From: Ampelomyces quisqualis
Taxonomy: Eukaryota > Ascomycota > Dothideomycetes > Pleosporales > Phaeosphaeriaceae
Assembly (NCBI GenBank): GCA_018398575.1
Contig: JAGTXZ010000021.1
Span: 1,426,001 to 1,490,000 of the forward strand
DNA length: 64,000 bases
Direction: 5' to 3'
The position numbers and the translations under genes were made by a program. Positions 11,711 through 23,618 of the stretch are shown here, piece by piece. Under the pieces are notes generated by a model that saw nothing but the letters and a program-made list of their open reading frames with translations, was not told the DNA's origin and did no database searches. How positions within the stretch are numbered: position 1 is the stretch's first letter; each line of letters opens with the position of its first letter.

Positions 11711-12880
11711 ACTCATCGATACGCCGTGAACTTCAAAGTACCTCATTTGTAAAGAAATAAGTCTTGATCAAACCTCGCCCTTGTTGTCATTGTGGTTGCA
11801 CTACGTCGGTCTCGCGCATCCTCTTCCGCACTATATTCCACTTGTCCTGCCTACTACAGCAATTATCTTCCCCTTCCTTTTGAATCCCCACAATGTCCGC
11901 AAATTAGCCCTCATTGGCCCCTAAAGCAGTGACTAATCCATCATCATCGCCCACCCCTTCGGTCACCGAAGCCACGCGAGTGCGAGCCTTTTGCAGGTGC
12001 TTCTAGAAAAGTCAAAGGAAGGGGGGCAGAAAGGAGTGGGACTGGGCTTGTTTCAAAATATGTAGGTGGTAAGTATGTCAGATGCATGTGCTGGGATGGT
12101 CGTGGTCGTGGTCGTGGCGGGTGCTATCTGTCGAGGGTGGTGCAACGAGCGAACCCGTGGTAGTAAAAATACCACAAGACACACAACACAACACCAGAGG
12201 AATCGAGCACCCGCGTTAGAGCAAGCATACATGAATTGTTGCAGGCAGAAATTCACGAGTGCATCCACGCAAAGATGCTGTGCCGTTTCCCTCCATCGTG
12301 CACCCAGCCGCCTTCCACGCTTCTAGAAGCCCAGCGAGCTCGCCAACGGCATCAACTCAGCCCCCACAAGAGCTACCCATGTGGATATGCATGCAGTCAG
12401 CATCCTCGCGTGGAGTCATCTTACCCGTGTTACAGGTAACAGATTCACGGCGCACGCTGATGTCCGTCTGCATCCTACATGGCTCGATTAAAAACAATTT
12501 CCGCAAATCAAGACAGACTGGCGTGAGACTAAGACGTCCGGCAGTCCGGTATTTCGTGTGACTAGCCTGTTGACGATGCCGAGTACTCAGGGTCGAGTGT
12601 TGAGTGGATGAGGCAATGGGTAGTCGAGGTAAGACGGAAGTGTCTTGGGGCACGTGTCGCGCGTGGTGCATCACAAACTAGGCGCGGCTATTATCGAGAG
12701 GCTTCAGCCTTGAGGTGTCGCGGGATCGTTTCTGTGTGGGATGTGCAGAGAAGGTCAATTATGTTGTTGACTTGATCATGGTGTCAATCGGACAAAAGGT
12801 CATGTGTCCTCAATAGGTGCTATTGATGCAAAATGTGAGGGTCAATGGTCAGTCCGGTAAAACATGCAACATCTCCCGGC
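11711..12880. other. Intergenic between convergent genes
   Basis: 3' flanks of the amine oxidase (plus) and the KDEL-receptor-like gene (minus). Around 12097-12120 is a short GTGGTC run. No coding frame with recognisable content was found. Confidence 0.5.
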
Positions 12881-14099
12881 TTATTTGGCTGATCCATCGT
12901 GAGGCCTTGCATCTTCGTCGAAATCGTCATCCCATTCATCCCGCCTGACGCCACTGTCGTGCTCTTTCGCTGATGTTCCCGCGACAGCCGGAGGTGGCGC
13001 ATCATCGTCGCTCTCATCTTCGAAGGCGGCTGGGTCAGCAAGTGGCTGGCTCTCGGGATCATCACTGTTGGTCGCGGGGCTCTTCCTCTTTGGGGCGCCT
13101 TCCACACCCTCGTCTGCAGAAACCGAGATGCCGCGCCGGCCCCACTTGTTGTTAGGGCCTGCTTCTTCACGATGCGGTGCGGCCTCGTCGTCGTAGTTAA
13201 AGTCGACGCTCTTGCGGCCAGCAAAGCGACCAACGAGCCATCCACGCCCGAGGTCTTCTGAATCAACAACACCACCTTGTCGGAGCTTGACACGCTGCCG
13301 TGTCCAATATACCCATGCGAAGTCAATCATAAGTGCCGTCTGAATCGAACCCCATATCCAGCTTGTGGGATCGACATAGTGGTTCTCTCTGGCACTCCGC
13401 ATGATCCAGTTCAATATGTACAAGAAGCGGTATGTACCCAGCGTGACGAGGTAGAAAGAGTCAATGACGGTGGGAACGGTGGTCTGCCGGAGGAGCAGGA
13501 GTTGGGGAATGACGCAGACGGACTCGAGAATTTCAGAGAAGACCCATAGCAGCTACGGACGTCAGTCGTGTGTCTATTGATAGGAGATGCGCATGCAACA
13601 TACCCTCATGAAGGTGTTGACTCCAATGATCCATTTTTTGAAGATGAGGTACCACAATGGTGTGACCACAATGGCGCCGGCCAGGCAGTATAGACCGAAC
13701 TTCCACGCCTTTTCTCTTTCGCGGGTCCGGGCATATACGCTTGTCATCAAGAAGATGATGTAAAATGAGGACAGAGTGTAGAAGATCTGGGAGTATCAGC
13801 TTCTCGTGTTGCGTGAGAGTGCGTGCCGCTGACCTTCAAACTAAAGTTCCACACGTGCCAGCCGTCCTCGGTCGCGGACGAGGTGAATATGTCCAGGTAC
13901 CGAGCGCAGAAGACAAGTGCGTACAGGGCCTGTGTGATGAGCGAGACGCCTGCGGGCGTCAGTTGTTGCGGTACGCGGCCAGCGGCGGGCTATGGAGCTC
14001 ACCCTCAGCGCTGCTGTTGGAGTGAATGGCCCATATCAAGATGAGCTTGGACGATGTGTGCGAGACGTCGCCGAGGATGTGGAAAACATTGAAGCCCAT
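12881..14099 (-). CDS. ER lumen protein-retaining receptor (Erd2/KDEL receptor) family protein with long acidic tail
   Basis: Multi-pass Golgi/ER membrane protein of the family that returns HDEL/KDEL proteins to the ER. Exons are 14099-14003, 13949-13834, 13786-13604 and 13552-12881, giving about 355 aa. The first 230 or so residues align by eye with Erd2: HILGDVSHTSSKLILIW at the N-terminus, then ALYALVFCARYLDIFTS, FSEILESVCVIPQL and TYRFLYILNWIMR. Canonical Erd2 is about 210-220 aa. This protein adds a tail of about 120 residues rich in Asp, Glu, Ser and Pro. The ligand-binding Arg near position 5 of the human receptor seems replaced by His, which is my alignment by eye. It is probably a paralogue rather than the main HDEL receptor. 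Confidence 0.9.
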
Positions 14100-14280
14100 G
14101 GCGGGCTGCGAGGGAGTACTGGATGGCGACACAGCACGTGGCGTGCCGCCTGGACTCAGTCGCAGGGCCCGCTGTGTACGGGAAGGAGTGGCTCCCGGAT
14201 GGCGTCCAGCGAACACGGGAGGCTACAGCGGTGCGATGCGATAGCTGGAGTGGGAGCAGGACCAAGTGTGGTTAGCTTCC

Positions 14281-14317
14281 TGGTGGTGGTGATGGTGGTG
14301 GTGGTGGTGGTGGTGGT
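14281..14317 (+). repeat. TGG trinucleotide microsatellite
   Basis: About 12 TGG units with one GAT interruption, in non-coding sequence upstream of the Erd2-like gene. Confidence 0.9.
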
Positions 14318-14375
14318 CCCAAGCTCCAGCTGTCCCGAGAAACTGTATTGCGGACCACGCTAGCCGCATCCATAG

Positions 14376-14436
14376 CCTGACTTGATGATATCCATGGCCT
14401 GACTTGATGATATCCATGACCTGACTTGATGATACA
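14376..14436 (+). repeat. Three tandem copies of a 22-bp unit
   Basis: The unit begins CCTGACTTGATGATATCCAT. Copies start at 14376, 14398 and 14420. The first two differ at one base and the third diverges after 15 bases. There is no spacer, so it is a minisatellite. Confidence 0.9.
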
Positions 14437-14916
14437 ACGGTCGGGTTGACTTCCAGCACATACAAGTACCTACTGCCTCGTTGCATGTCTGCAGCAATTC
14501 ACCCTGCTCGGCGCCATCACGGGGCACCGTGACGCTGGGCCCAGAATAGTCGGGCGTCTGACGTTGGTCGTCTTTCGGCCCCAACCCAGGCATTGGCGAC
14601 CCACCACACTGCCCCGTCGATGCAATTAAGCGCCTTATGACTGCTGCATTCCCACGGCACCGTTGCGGTCCACGGCATGGGAAGACACGGGCTGCCTGAT
14701 TGCCTTGTGCTACGCGAAGGATGGACCCGTCGACGCCACCACCACCACCACGCGGCTCTAGCGCGACAGCACGCTCGCCGAGCCTTTGGCAGAGGGTGAA
14801 GGATGGGCGCTAACGTGCAGAGGGCCTGACCGTCGGTGCGCAGGCGCATCTCCCCAACCCTCCCGCGGGCCGGGGCCAGCATGCACGAGGAGCACAGTCC
14901 CTAGACGAGCACCTGC

Positions 14917-14946
14917 GCTCCAGCTCCAGCTCCAGCTCCAGCTCCA
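14917..14946 (+). repeat. GCTCCA hexanucleotide repeat, five copies
   Basis: Five perfect GCTCCA units, about 190 bp before the Myb-like start codon. Confidence 0.9.
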
Positions 14947-15135
14947 TGGACCATGGGCCATGTCGATGAATATGACTGCGCCTTTTGCGCGGCCCAGTCG
15001 ACTACCGTGCACCCCACCGCACCCTCCTTCACCCTGCCGCACTGTTCCCACATGCTCTGCCTGTAGCATGTACTGCTACGGCGAGGAGCCCTAGTACTTG
15101 AAGCCCACTCACCCCATGCCGCACCACAAGCTATC

Positions 15136-16540
15136 ATGTCTCTTGTCCTCGATAGCCTTGGCCCCCCACCGCACCTTCTCCACCCGAGGACCCCCTCGTG
15201 GCCGTGCCCCTACGACACTCACCACTACCCCGCCGCAACCTCGTCCCCCGCTCCAATGTCTCCCCGGTCGCTGCAGTCCTACATGTCCCATGTGCCAGAG
15301 AGCCCATTGCCGTCGCCGGAGATCAACAACCTGCCCGCCTCGAGCTGGTACAGCCCTTCGGTCTCGGCCCCAGACTGCCACCCCCAGGTACCCAAGTCCT
15401 GCCTATTCCCGCCAAGACCTACTGCTCACCCTTCCTCTCTAGAGGGACTACGCCGCATATGGCCACTATATGCCTCCGCATACCTCGTCCACGACCTTGT
15501 CACCGCCCACGTCCACTTACGCCTACCTGGGAAAGCCACCGCTGTCCACTGCGCGAATCCAAGTACCGGCTGCAGCCATGTCTCCCGCCCCTGCCTATGC
15601 CAGGCACTCAGTATTACCCGATTCATCGCGCCCGTCAGAGGAGCCCCAGCCAAACCCGGTCCGGGGCCTTGAACAGTCTGCAGCCCAATGGAGACCCAAC
15701 TCGCACCTCATGGATCGACCACACAGCAGTTCAAGCAGCCTGCACTCTGCCCCCCTGGACACTTCGTGGACCCTGGACAGCCCTCTCGGTATCCAGACCG
15801 CAAACTTACAGCAGAATCACTACTACTCTGCCTTTCACCACTTGACACGCAGCCCCCGACTAAGTGAGCCTCTAATCGAACTTCCGTCACGCCATCTAGC
15901 TTCGCCGCAACCACGGCGCTTGTACACGCCCATCGCCCCTCAGCCTCTGGAGCCACCAAGATCTAGCCGAGTAAAACGTGGGCGCGACGACGACGAAGAA
16001 GGGTACGACGAGATCAAGCGGAGAAAGAGATCAGACTCCAACACCTCAGGCTCGGGCCACTTTGAGCTGAGCGACGAAGACAAGCTCCTCTTACAGCTCA
16101 AAGAAGAAGAGTCGATGCCATGGAAAGACATTGCAGCCAGGTTCCAGTCCGACTTGGGCAAGGCCTATCAAATACCTGCACTACAAATGCGCCTCAAACG
16201 CCTTCGTGAGCGTATGCGTGTGTGGACAGAGACCGACGTTCGAGCACTTCGCATGGCGCACGAGTACTGGGCTCAAAACAAGTTCGACATCATCGCTCAA
16301 AAAGTCAGTCAACATCACCGCGCTACGGCCTGCAACACTCCTAACATGACATAGATGCTCGATTTCGGTGCGCAGGAAAAATGGATAGCCCGCCAGTGCG
16401 CACGCAAATGGGCTGAAATAGACCCTGCACCTGCGCCATATCCTCACTTCGAACAGCACTTTCAGCACGGCCTCGCCCCTTACAACATGAGCCCTGTCGA
16501 GGCGCCGCATCCCTTTATGCCATATATGAATGTCCAATAA
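15136..16540 (+). CDS. Myb/SANT-like DNA-binding protein
   Basis: Exons are 15136-15387, 15443-16303 and 16355-16540, giving about 432 aa. The first 260 or so residues are Pro/Ser/Tyr-rich and disordered. A basic stretch (SSRVKRGRDDDEE, then KRRKRSD) resembles a nuclear localisation signal. From about residue 290 a helical region with spaced tryptophans follows: LSDEDKLLLQLKEEESMPWK, then the RLKRLRERMRVWTETDV segment and, across the last intron, EKWIARQCARKWAEI. This fits a Myb-like helix-turn-helix pair as annotated in many fungal proteins. It is probably a nuclear transcription factor with unknown targets. Both introns (55 and 51 nt) have sound borders. Confidence 0.82.
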
Positions 16541-19500
16541 GGACACTTCTCTCTCGGTTCTTCAGAAATTCCATTTCAGCTTGGTCCAAGGGTCTGCATA
16601 AGCGCTTTGGCGTACGGCGTACTGCGAGCGCGGCTGCAACGAGGCATTGCATGCATATACCCACGCGCCTTACTCTGCCTGTCTTCGGTTCGAACTTCGT
16701 TCTTCAACTGATACCCATGGTGTTGCTACCTAGTCTGCCACGTCTGGAGATGCAATCACACGCCTCTCACTCAATACAAACGTCAAGTGAAATCTGGTTA
16801 AACACCACAACTTCAGCCCTTCTGTCCCCTTTTCTTTTTTGAGCCATAGGATTGACCGGTCCTGGCTTTTGTGGTGGACACATTCGCCAAGTTTAACTGC
16901 GCCGCAACGTGCAATTGAACCACGCCGCAATCAAGACAATCAAAATTTATTAGTTCAGGGAGAATCCAGCACCACCAATGACAGTGTTGGTGCTCTGTAG
17001 CCCTATTAATCCTACAAAGGGCAACAACCGCGCGGGTCACATATTGACTTGGCACCGCTGCTGCCTGCAATTCAACGGTGAAGCGGTGTCTTTACGACAT
17101 AGCGGGACTCGCCTCTTCGTATCGCAGGCTGTTACGCAAAATTTCTGCCTCGACTGGCGTGTTCCGAGTAGAGCTTGACACATAACAAAGGAGTTGCGTA
17201 AAGTGCGCGATCAAGAGAAGAGCATGGAAGCACTATGCTCCATGCACGGCTTCCTGTGCCCATGCTTCAACTCGGTCTCAAGGCATCTGTTCCTACGCAA
17301 TGGCTTGAATTATGTTGAGCTCTTCTAGCCGCAGTGTACAACGACCATTGCATCAGCCTCACTGCAAGCGCGCGCGATGTTTGTCTTGCAATCATACTAT
17401 GTACTTCGCTACGGTCGCAGCTTGAGCCTCGATTATCGGTGAGCTTCCTCCAAAGTTGGCACGGGGCAACTTCCTAAGCCTCCTAGTCATACACAGGACA
17501 CTGTGCGTCAGATACTGTACGCATTCTTATCTTCCGGATACAGAACCTAGTCCACGTAGAATTCACCTAGGATTTCTAGTAAGAGCGATCGACTACTGTC
17601 CACTCATCTATAGAACCGACGCCCCGCATATCTATAGTTACACACAATGACACACTGAAGCACTTCCAAGGCTCTACCACACGTGTCAAGCTTCTGAACA
17701 TATGACTGTTGTGTGTCAGATTCTGCGCCTGCGCCACGTGCCATTGGCGAAATAACCACCAGGATCTGAGATGTCTTAGACTCAAACCCATCGACTCATG
17801 CGGGGAGCATTTCCTGCAGTACGAACATCGCAGTCAGGTAAGCTGACTGCACCGTTTCACGCCCCGCAAAAGACTGTCGCCTTGTGGCAAGGATCTCACT
17901 GTTTGGATGTAAACGAATGGTTCGACTACGCTGTTTACAGATGGTGGTAACCGCTCGATATTTACATAGTCGCGATTGGTAAGGACTCCTCAAAACATAT
18001 TGGGCTTGGGTGTTCAGTACAAGGCCTGTTAAACATGGCAGCATCGACATCGTGAACTTTGCGCGGGTGCTGATGCAACCCACAAGACCACGCCAGCAAC
18101 CGTGGCACCTGTCAAAGCTGGGCTTTTCTTGTCTGCGGATGATCGCGCCGACACAACCCCTGGCACATCCATTCATCGTCCTACGTTTCCGCAATGCGGA
18201 AAGGTCTGCAACCAATGGCCACTACGCGATCTATGTAGGCAAGCACAGAAGATGGCAAAGGCGCTCAACGTGCTGAAAATTCCTTGGCACCTGAAGTATC
18301 GAGATAAGAAGACCGCAGTGACATTGTCGTTGGAAGCAATTGTTTACTAGCATCGGAACTTGAACGAAACAAGCAATCAGCAGTCGTCTACATACGCAAG
18401 CATGACGTGCATGCGACTTGTGTTTCGAATGCGGCTTCTACCAGGGCCGAGTTTCGAAACCTGCAAAGCTCGCATGAATCCTCACATACATGCACAACCC
18501 TACCTCGACAGCACAGCGTAACTGAAGTGAAGCTAAGTTCTAATAGTCTACCCTTTTGCTTCGCCAGGTGCACTTCAGAACACTTGCCCATTGCGCTATT
18601 GTGGACCTGCCAACGTTTTAGCCGCACAATCTCTTTGGGTTTAGAGTCTGTATGTCATGGCACAGTGGGAACACAGAGGCCCCTCCATCGCACGTGCATT
18701 TCTGCCGTCAGCAAATGGAATTCACGACGGGCTCCTTCCTTCACCATTTCAACCCCTCAGCAAGCCATATCTGCCCATGCAAACTCGTGTGTCGCAAGCG
18801 CATGGATGAGGCGCCGCTGGAAGGGGAAGGGGATGAGGCAAGTAATTCACCATATTCGCAGCGCCGTGAGTGATACTCGGACACATTTACACAGCGCCCG
18901 GGTGGGCACGGTACGATCAACAAGCCTCTCCAGAACAACGGACCAGCGCGCCAGGGTAGTTGCAGGGTATTTTCCCGGCACCATTCCTTCGGCGACGACC
19001 TCTTCGTCGGGAAACGCAAGTCCATGCATGTATCCGTACAAGCGCCTTGCCGTGCCCCCTCACCAGCCCAGCGCTGAACTGTACACAAGCCCAAGTCCCG
19101 CGCCGACACGGTTTCAAACACGTCGGGAAAACGTGGGCGGTGGACTTTACCTACCTTTCCATTGTGGTACTAGTTGGTAGACTAGCCCGCGAATCCGCGC
19201 CCGTAGTGGTATGGCCCCACTCAGCCTATCCCTTCGACACATCTTCTTGGTGCCTTCTAGCGCTTACGGGTCCGTGTCCCCGGGATTCGTTACCCACCGC
19301 TCCAACGCGCGCTGCCTTGCCGTCGTGGCGACGGGTTGTGTTCTTTAGATGGGGGTAAGTGACATGTTTGAAGTTGTTTCGGCAGTGCGTTCGTTTCCAT
19401 GAAAAGATTTACCCGGATCTGCACACGACTTGCTCTGGAGTCGCGTGTGTGGTTTGGGTTGTACGAAATGACGGCGCGCCTGGAGCTATGCGTCGTAGGG

Positions 19501-20087
19501 TGGATGTTGCCGAGTGATGATGCCTTTTGACAAGGGAGTGGGATTTGTACGCTAATTTGTCTACGTTGGGTAGATTTAGACGAAGAGTTGTGGGCGGGAT
19601 TCAGGTCTGGATAAGAAGGTCGCATTGGCAGGATGATGTCAAGGAAGCGGTAGGCTGACCAATCATTGAGACTTTGGGTTTGGGACGGGAAGACACGGCA
19701 ATGTAGGTCCTCGCTCTAGCGTTGTCGAATTTTGTAGGTGCGGAAGACGATGCTGGATATCAGCGGTTGGGAATCTGCTTTGATGTGTAACTCACTCCAT
19801 AGTGGTATTTCTTGCCGAGGCAAAAGAAGGGTAAGGATGATCACAAAACTACAAGAATTGCTATTTCCCACTGTACTGATTGAGTTAAGGAGTGGCTAAT
19901 GAAGAATACCCTAGCGTGAACCTGTCTGTCTGCCTGTATCCCACGCTATGCAAAAGAGGAAATCAAAACATGTAAAAGAATGTCAGCAACGCAAGATGCG
20001 AAAGCAATCCCCTAAACCCTCACTTCTGCCTGTACTGAACATTGATGGATGGAACTTGTTCCGTCATCCCCTCAAAGCTTGAAAATT
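16541..20087. other. Long intergenic region, no gene supported
   Basis: About 3.5 kb without a recognisable protein, tRNA or mobile element on either strand. A plus-strand frame stays open for 257 codons at 18407-19180, but its first ATG is about halfway in and its Ser/Thr/Arg-rich content matches nothing known. The region could hold non-coding transcripts or promoters, but nothing visible shows it. Confidence 0.45.
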
Positions 20088-20477
20088 TTAAGCCTGCGAA
20101 CACTGGAAGGTGAAGCCACCGATCCAAGTAGGAATGGGCTTAGTAACATCGCCATCCAAATCGGCAAAGTTCTTGGAGCGTCCATCGAGCTCTATAGTCC
20201 AGTTCCAGCCGTTCTGGTTGACAAGCGTGCACTTGGTGGTGTCCGAGAACTGAACAAGTTGGGCGGATGTGCCGACAAAGCCGGCATTGCCGATGGCAGT
20301 GTTGGCGAAGATGGTGGTGATATAGTTGGGCTTACCATCTGCGGCGATGGTGGCCTCAGAGTTGATACCGGACTGGTCGTTGAAGATGCGGAGAGTGACC
20401 TGGCCAGGAGTGGGAGCGGCGGTGATGCCGGTGGCGAAAGCCAGCACGGTGGAGGCGAGGATGGTGGAGAACTGCAT
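20088..20477 (-). CDS. Small secreted protein, function unknown
   Basis: Single exon, 129 aa. The first 20 residues (MQFSTILASTVLAFATGITA) are a typical signal peptide with an AxA-like cleavage site before APTPG. The mature part is about 108 residues with only two cysteines (TKCTLVNQNGWNWTIEL and a C-terminal FQCSQ), which could form one disulfide. It is rich in Thr, Asn and Gly, as in small extracellular or cell-wall-associated fungal proteins. It has no transmembrane helix after the leader and no GPI signal. An effector role is possible but not shown. The upstream sequence has a TATATA element. Confidence 0.8.
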   Translation of the reverse strand: MQFSTILASTVLAFATGITAAPTPGQVTLRIFNDQSGINSEATIAADGKPNYITTIFANTAIGNAGFVGTSAQLVQFSDTTKCTLVNQNGWNWTIELDGRSKNFADLDGDVTKPIPTWIGGFTFQCSQA

Positions 20478-20614
20478 TTTGATGGTGATGGTTTTTGAAG
20501 GAATCAGGTGGTTTCAGAGGGATAGGAAGTGTGGTGAAGATGAGAAGACGGTTGTATGTTGATGATGAAGCTGCTGTTATGATGATGATTCTTCTGGTGG
20601 TGTTTCCTTGATGC

Positions 20615-20620
20615 TATATA
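20615..20620 (-). promoter_or_regulatory. TATA box of the small secreted protein gene
   Basis: TATATA about 140 bp upstream of the start codon at 20477. A TATA promoter would fit a strongly regulated secreted-protein gene. Confidence 0.45.
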
Positions 20621-21733
20621 CCATCGCCATCGCCACACCGAAGCATTCGCTCGCACCAAAATACTTCAAGCTTGATGCAACCTGAATCTAATTGCAGACC
20701 TAGCGGTCAGCAGCTACTCCAAAGTCCAGCTCCGCCATGCCATGTCTCGAGAGTCGTGAGACGGCACTCGTATAAGCTGGAGTGACCACGACAGCTTCTT
20801 CAACACGTATTGCCTACCTGAACGTGGCTTGTGGTGCCGTCTGATATGCACCCCAGACTATGACAGGTCTGCTTACCATTCGCGAGACCTCGTTTATACT
20901 GGATTAGGAAAATCCGGCGCAACACCACAAATAGCTCGAACTTTTAGCGCCCCAGAGTGATAGGCCGACCATAAGACCACTTAGAAATGGATACTACATT
21001 GCTTCGGGTGTATCAAAGATGCGGCGTAGAAATTGTGCTCAGCTCCACCTTTTGTCAACACTCCCCAAAATCGCCTAGCACCCGAAGGCTGAATATAGAA
21101 ACATGTTCATAGTCGGTCAGCCTATGATGATCAAGTCACGTTCGTCTTGCTGTCGCATGATGACTCGAGGATTTCGTAGTACGTGCTGAGTACGCAGCTT
21201 CTTCGCCCGAGCCCTTCCGGATCATGTCCCGGGGGGTTCGCAAGGACGGTGTGTAGCAAACTTCTTCGCACGTAGCCGCGCAACGCGGTGCTGATACTTC
21301 ACCGATGTTTTGAGGTCGATTCTGATCCGCCAGAGGCGTCACGTCTCACATTGGGGTCTGTGGCTGTAGAAGCGGCAGGGGGAAGGACGAGAGGCGTTGA
21401 GGGGCACAGCTTTCAGCGCTGACACGAGATGGATGCGACCCAAGCAGGCCACTCGAGGGCTCTCAAACCCGGAGTTGATATCACGTGTAGAGCGTTTCCC
21501 CTGAGGTATGCGGTTCCACGATGTTGAAGATGCACAGTTGCATGAAGAAGATATCTCGTCGAGGTGGACGCGATGATGTCGTCGCTTGAACATGCCGATC
21601 ACGGATTTAACAAATCCTACTCCGTAGCGCGCCACTATTTCCTACGTCCGAACGTCCAACTGCACGCTTACGAAGATACAAAGACATTGGAACAGCAACA
21701 GTGTTCCTTCTCAAACATCACAGAGCACGTAGC
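20621..21733. other. Divergent intergenic region
   Basis: Between the secreted protein (minus) and the aldo/keto reductase (plus). No further gene, RNA or repeat was recognised. Confidence 0.5.
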
Positions 21734-22739
21734 ATGCAGGCTGCGTTTAATCGTCTCTCTCAACTCCGCTCCCAGCTCAGCTCAGCCCGCGCGTTCCACG
21801 CGTCATCACCCACCATGGCTCCTCTCACAATCAACTCCACATACCGCCTGAACTCAAGCTATGACATCCCAGTCCTCGGATACGGTGTCTACCAAACCCC
21901 TGCAGATGTTGCAGCCGAAGTTGTGCAACACGCAATTACAAGCGGATACCGCCATGTTGACTCCGCGGTGGCGTATCGTAACGAGCAGCCATCTGCTGAG
22001 GGCATGAAGAAATCTGGCATTCCTAGAAATGAGTTATTCTTCACGACGAAGATACCTCCAAAGGACATGCGATACGATACCGCCAAAGAGCACATTGAGA
22101 ACACGCTCAAGGTCACGGGCTTTGATTATGTGGACCTTTATCTCCTGCACAGCCCATACGGCGGTAAAGAAAACCGCGTCGGGGCGTGGAAAGCGCTAGT
22201 CGAGGGCGTAGAGGCTGGTAAGATTCGCTCGATCGGTGTTTCCAATTACGGCGTGCATCATCTCGACGAGCTGGAAGCTCACATCCAGGAGGTTGACGCA
22301 AAAGAAGGCAAAGGTAAAGGAGGAGTGCTCAGCATCAATCAGGTCGAACTTCATCCTTGGCTTGCACGGCCGGATATCGTGGACTGGTGTAAGAAGAGGG
22401 GTGTGTTACTCGAAGCTTATTGTCCGATTGTGAGGGCGTCGAGGAATGATGATCCGTTGTTGCAGCCGTTAGTCAAGAAGTATAACAAAACACCTACGCA
22501 GATCTTGTTGAGGTGGAGCTTACAAATGGTCAGTCATACATTTGATCTGCATCAAAGGTGTAATGTCCTGCTAATAGTCGTTCAAGGGATTCATTCCGCT
22601 ACCAAAGTCTGTCACACCAGCACGGATCGAGGAAAATGCAGACGTCTACAGCTTTGAATTGACCGCGGAAGACATGATGAGCTTAGAAACAGGCGCTTAC
22701 GAACCTTGTGCGTGGGACCCAACGAAAAGTGATGATTGA
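21734..22739 (+). CDS. Aldo/keto reductase, probably mitochondrial
   Basis: NADPH-dependent carbonyl reductase of the AKR superfamily. Exons run from 21734 to 22528 and from 22578 to 22739. The catalytic tetrad is visible: Asp and Tyr in HVDSAVAYRNE, Lys in FFTTKIPPK, His in YLLHSPYG. The barrel continues with RSIGVSNYG and INQVELHPW, and the second exon supplies GFIPLPKSVTPARI, the cofactor-binding loop. The first 27 residues (MQAAFNRLSQLRSQLSSARA) are basic, hydroxylated and free of acids, like a mitochondrial presequence. Other in-frame starts are 21701 and 21815, the last giving a cytosolic form. Length from 21815 is about 292 aa, normal for the family. Substrate is unknown. Confidence 0.9.
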
Positions 22740-22847
22740 GCCCGGAGCTTTAGACAAGTGAGGCGGCTACAATCTTTCAGGACCGTACGAATGGGAAGCA
22801 AACCATGACTCGAAAGTCGCCGTCGAATTATATCATGCAATCACTCC

Positions 22848-23546
22848 CTAAATTGAGCAATCTGAACACTGGTTCGCTACCATCAAAATGTTCCTTGTAA
22901 CAACCTCCCTGTCCACCGTGATACTCCCCAAACTCTTCGCCAACCCTTTCTGCATGTACGCTCTCTCGTTTCTCAATGTCCCTTCAACCTTCTCGATCCC
23001 AGTCCTAAATAACGTCTCCACAATCCCCTCGGCATCACTCCGACTGGTAATCTCATACCCTTTGTACGCAAAGTCCTTTTGCGGACCAACCCTGTTTAAT
23101 GACGTACAAGGATGCCCATCGACCATGGCACAAGGCTGCAGTGGGTTTGGAGTTTTGAAGAAAGAGTGATAGCATGCATTCTAGGTCGGGGTTGTCGCCT
23201 AGATTATATAGTGGTGCGTGGCCGCTGGGAATGAATACACCGCCGTAGTCCGTGAGCGCGAACGCGTAGTAGGTGATGGAGCTGAATTTGCGCAGTCTGC
23301 TGAAGCTGTTTTCTTGCTTTATGCGCTCGATGAGGTCTATTTTGAGCTGCTTGCAGAGCCTCGGCTTGCATTCACAGTCTCGTGCACGTCGAGATGTATG
23401 TGTGAGTATGGAGTCATGTCACGTGATATGTTAACATCAAGGCCTGTTGTATATTCTGACACAGGTGAAAATGACAGAGGACTGAGATCCGGGTACAGAA
23501 TCTCGACTTGGATACCACAAAGGCATTCAAGACCGCTAGTCGACAA
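22848..23546 (-). pseudogene. DJ-1/PfpI (class I glutamine amidotransferase-like) pseudogene
   Basis: Three minus-strand pieces in different frames lie in the right order. The first, 23546-23337, includes IQVEILYPDLSPL and EYTTGLDV. The second runs from about 23370 and includes ALTDYGGVFIPSGHAPLYNL, then NPDLECML and KPTAALCHG, the family's nucleophile-elbow cysteine. The third, 23126-22848, has FAYKGYEITSRSDAEG and LGSITVDREVV, the usual C-terminal strand. The second and third pieces need a frameshift right after CHG, and no GT-AG intron fits. A functional protein would be a roughly 230-aa cytosolic DJ-1-like hydrolase or glyoxalase. A sequencing error at one site could not fix both breaks. 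Confidence 0.65.
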
Positions 23547-23618
23547 GACGATACAATGAAATTGACGACTTGTGAGTCAGCCCGAGTCACATGTTCTTGA
23601 TGATCATCATAACCTCAT

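Larger units (their letters stand above)
14100..15135. other. Divergent intergenic region with simple repeats
   Basis: It lies between the Erd2-like gene (minus) and the Myb-like gene (plus), so it should hold both promoters. It contains the three small tandem repeats listed separately. No gene was recognised. Confidence 0.55.

Noticed and set aside
14376..14436. CRISPR-like array
   Set aside because: The units are directly adjacent with no spacers and the genome is fungal.
15198..15845. 215-codon plus-strand frame overlapping the Myb-like gene
   Set aside because: Out of frame with the spliced model that yields the Myb-like region; low-complexity Pro/Arg/Ser content.
16695..16720. tRNA T-arm-like GTTCGAAC
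   Set aside because: The five bases on each side do not pair and no other tRNA arms surround it.
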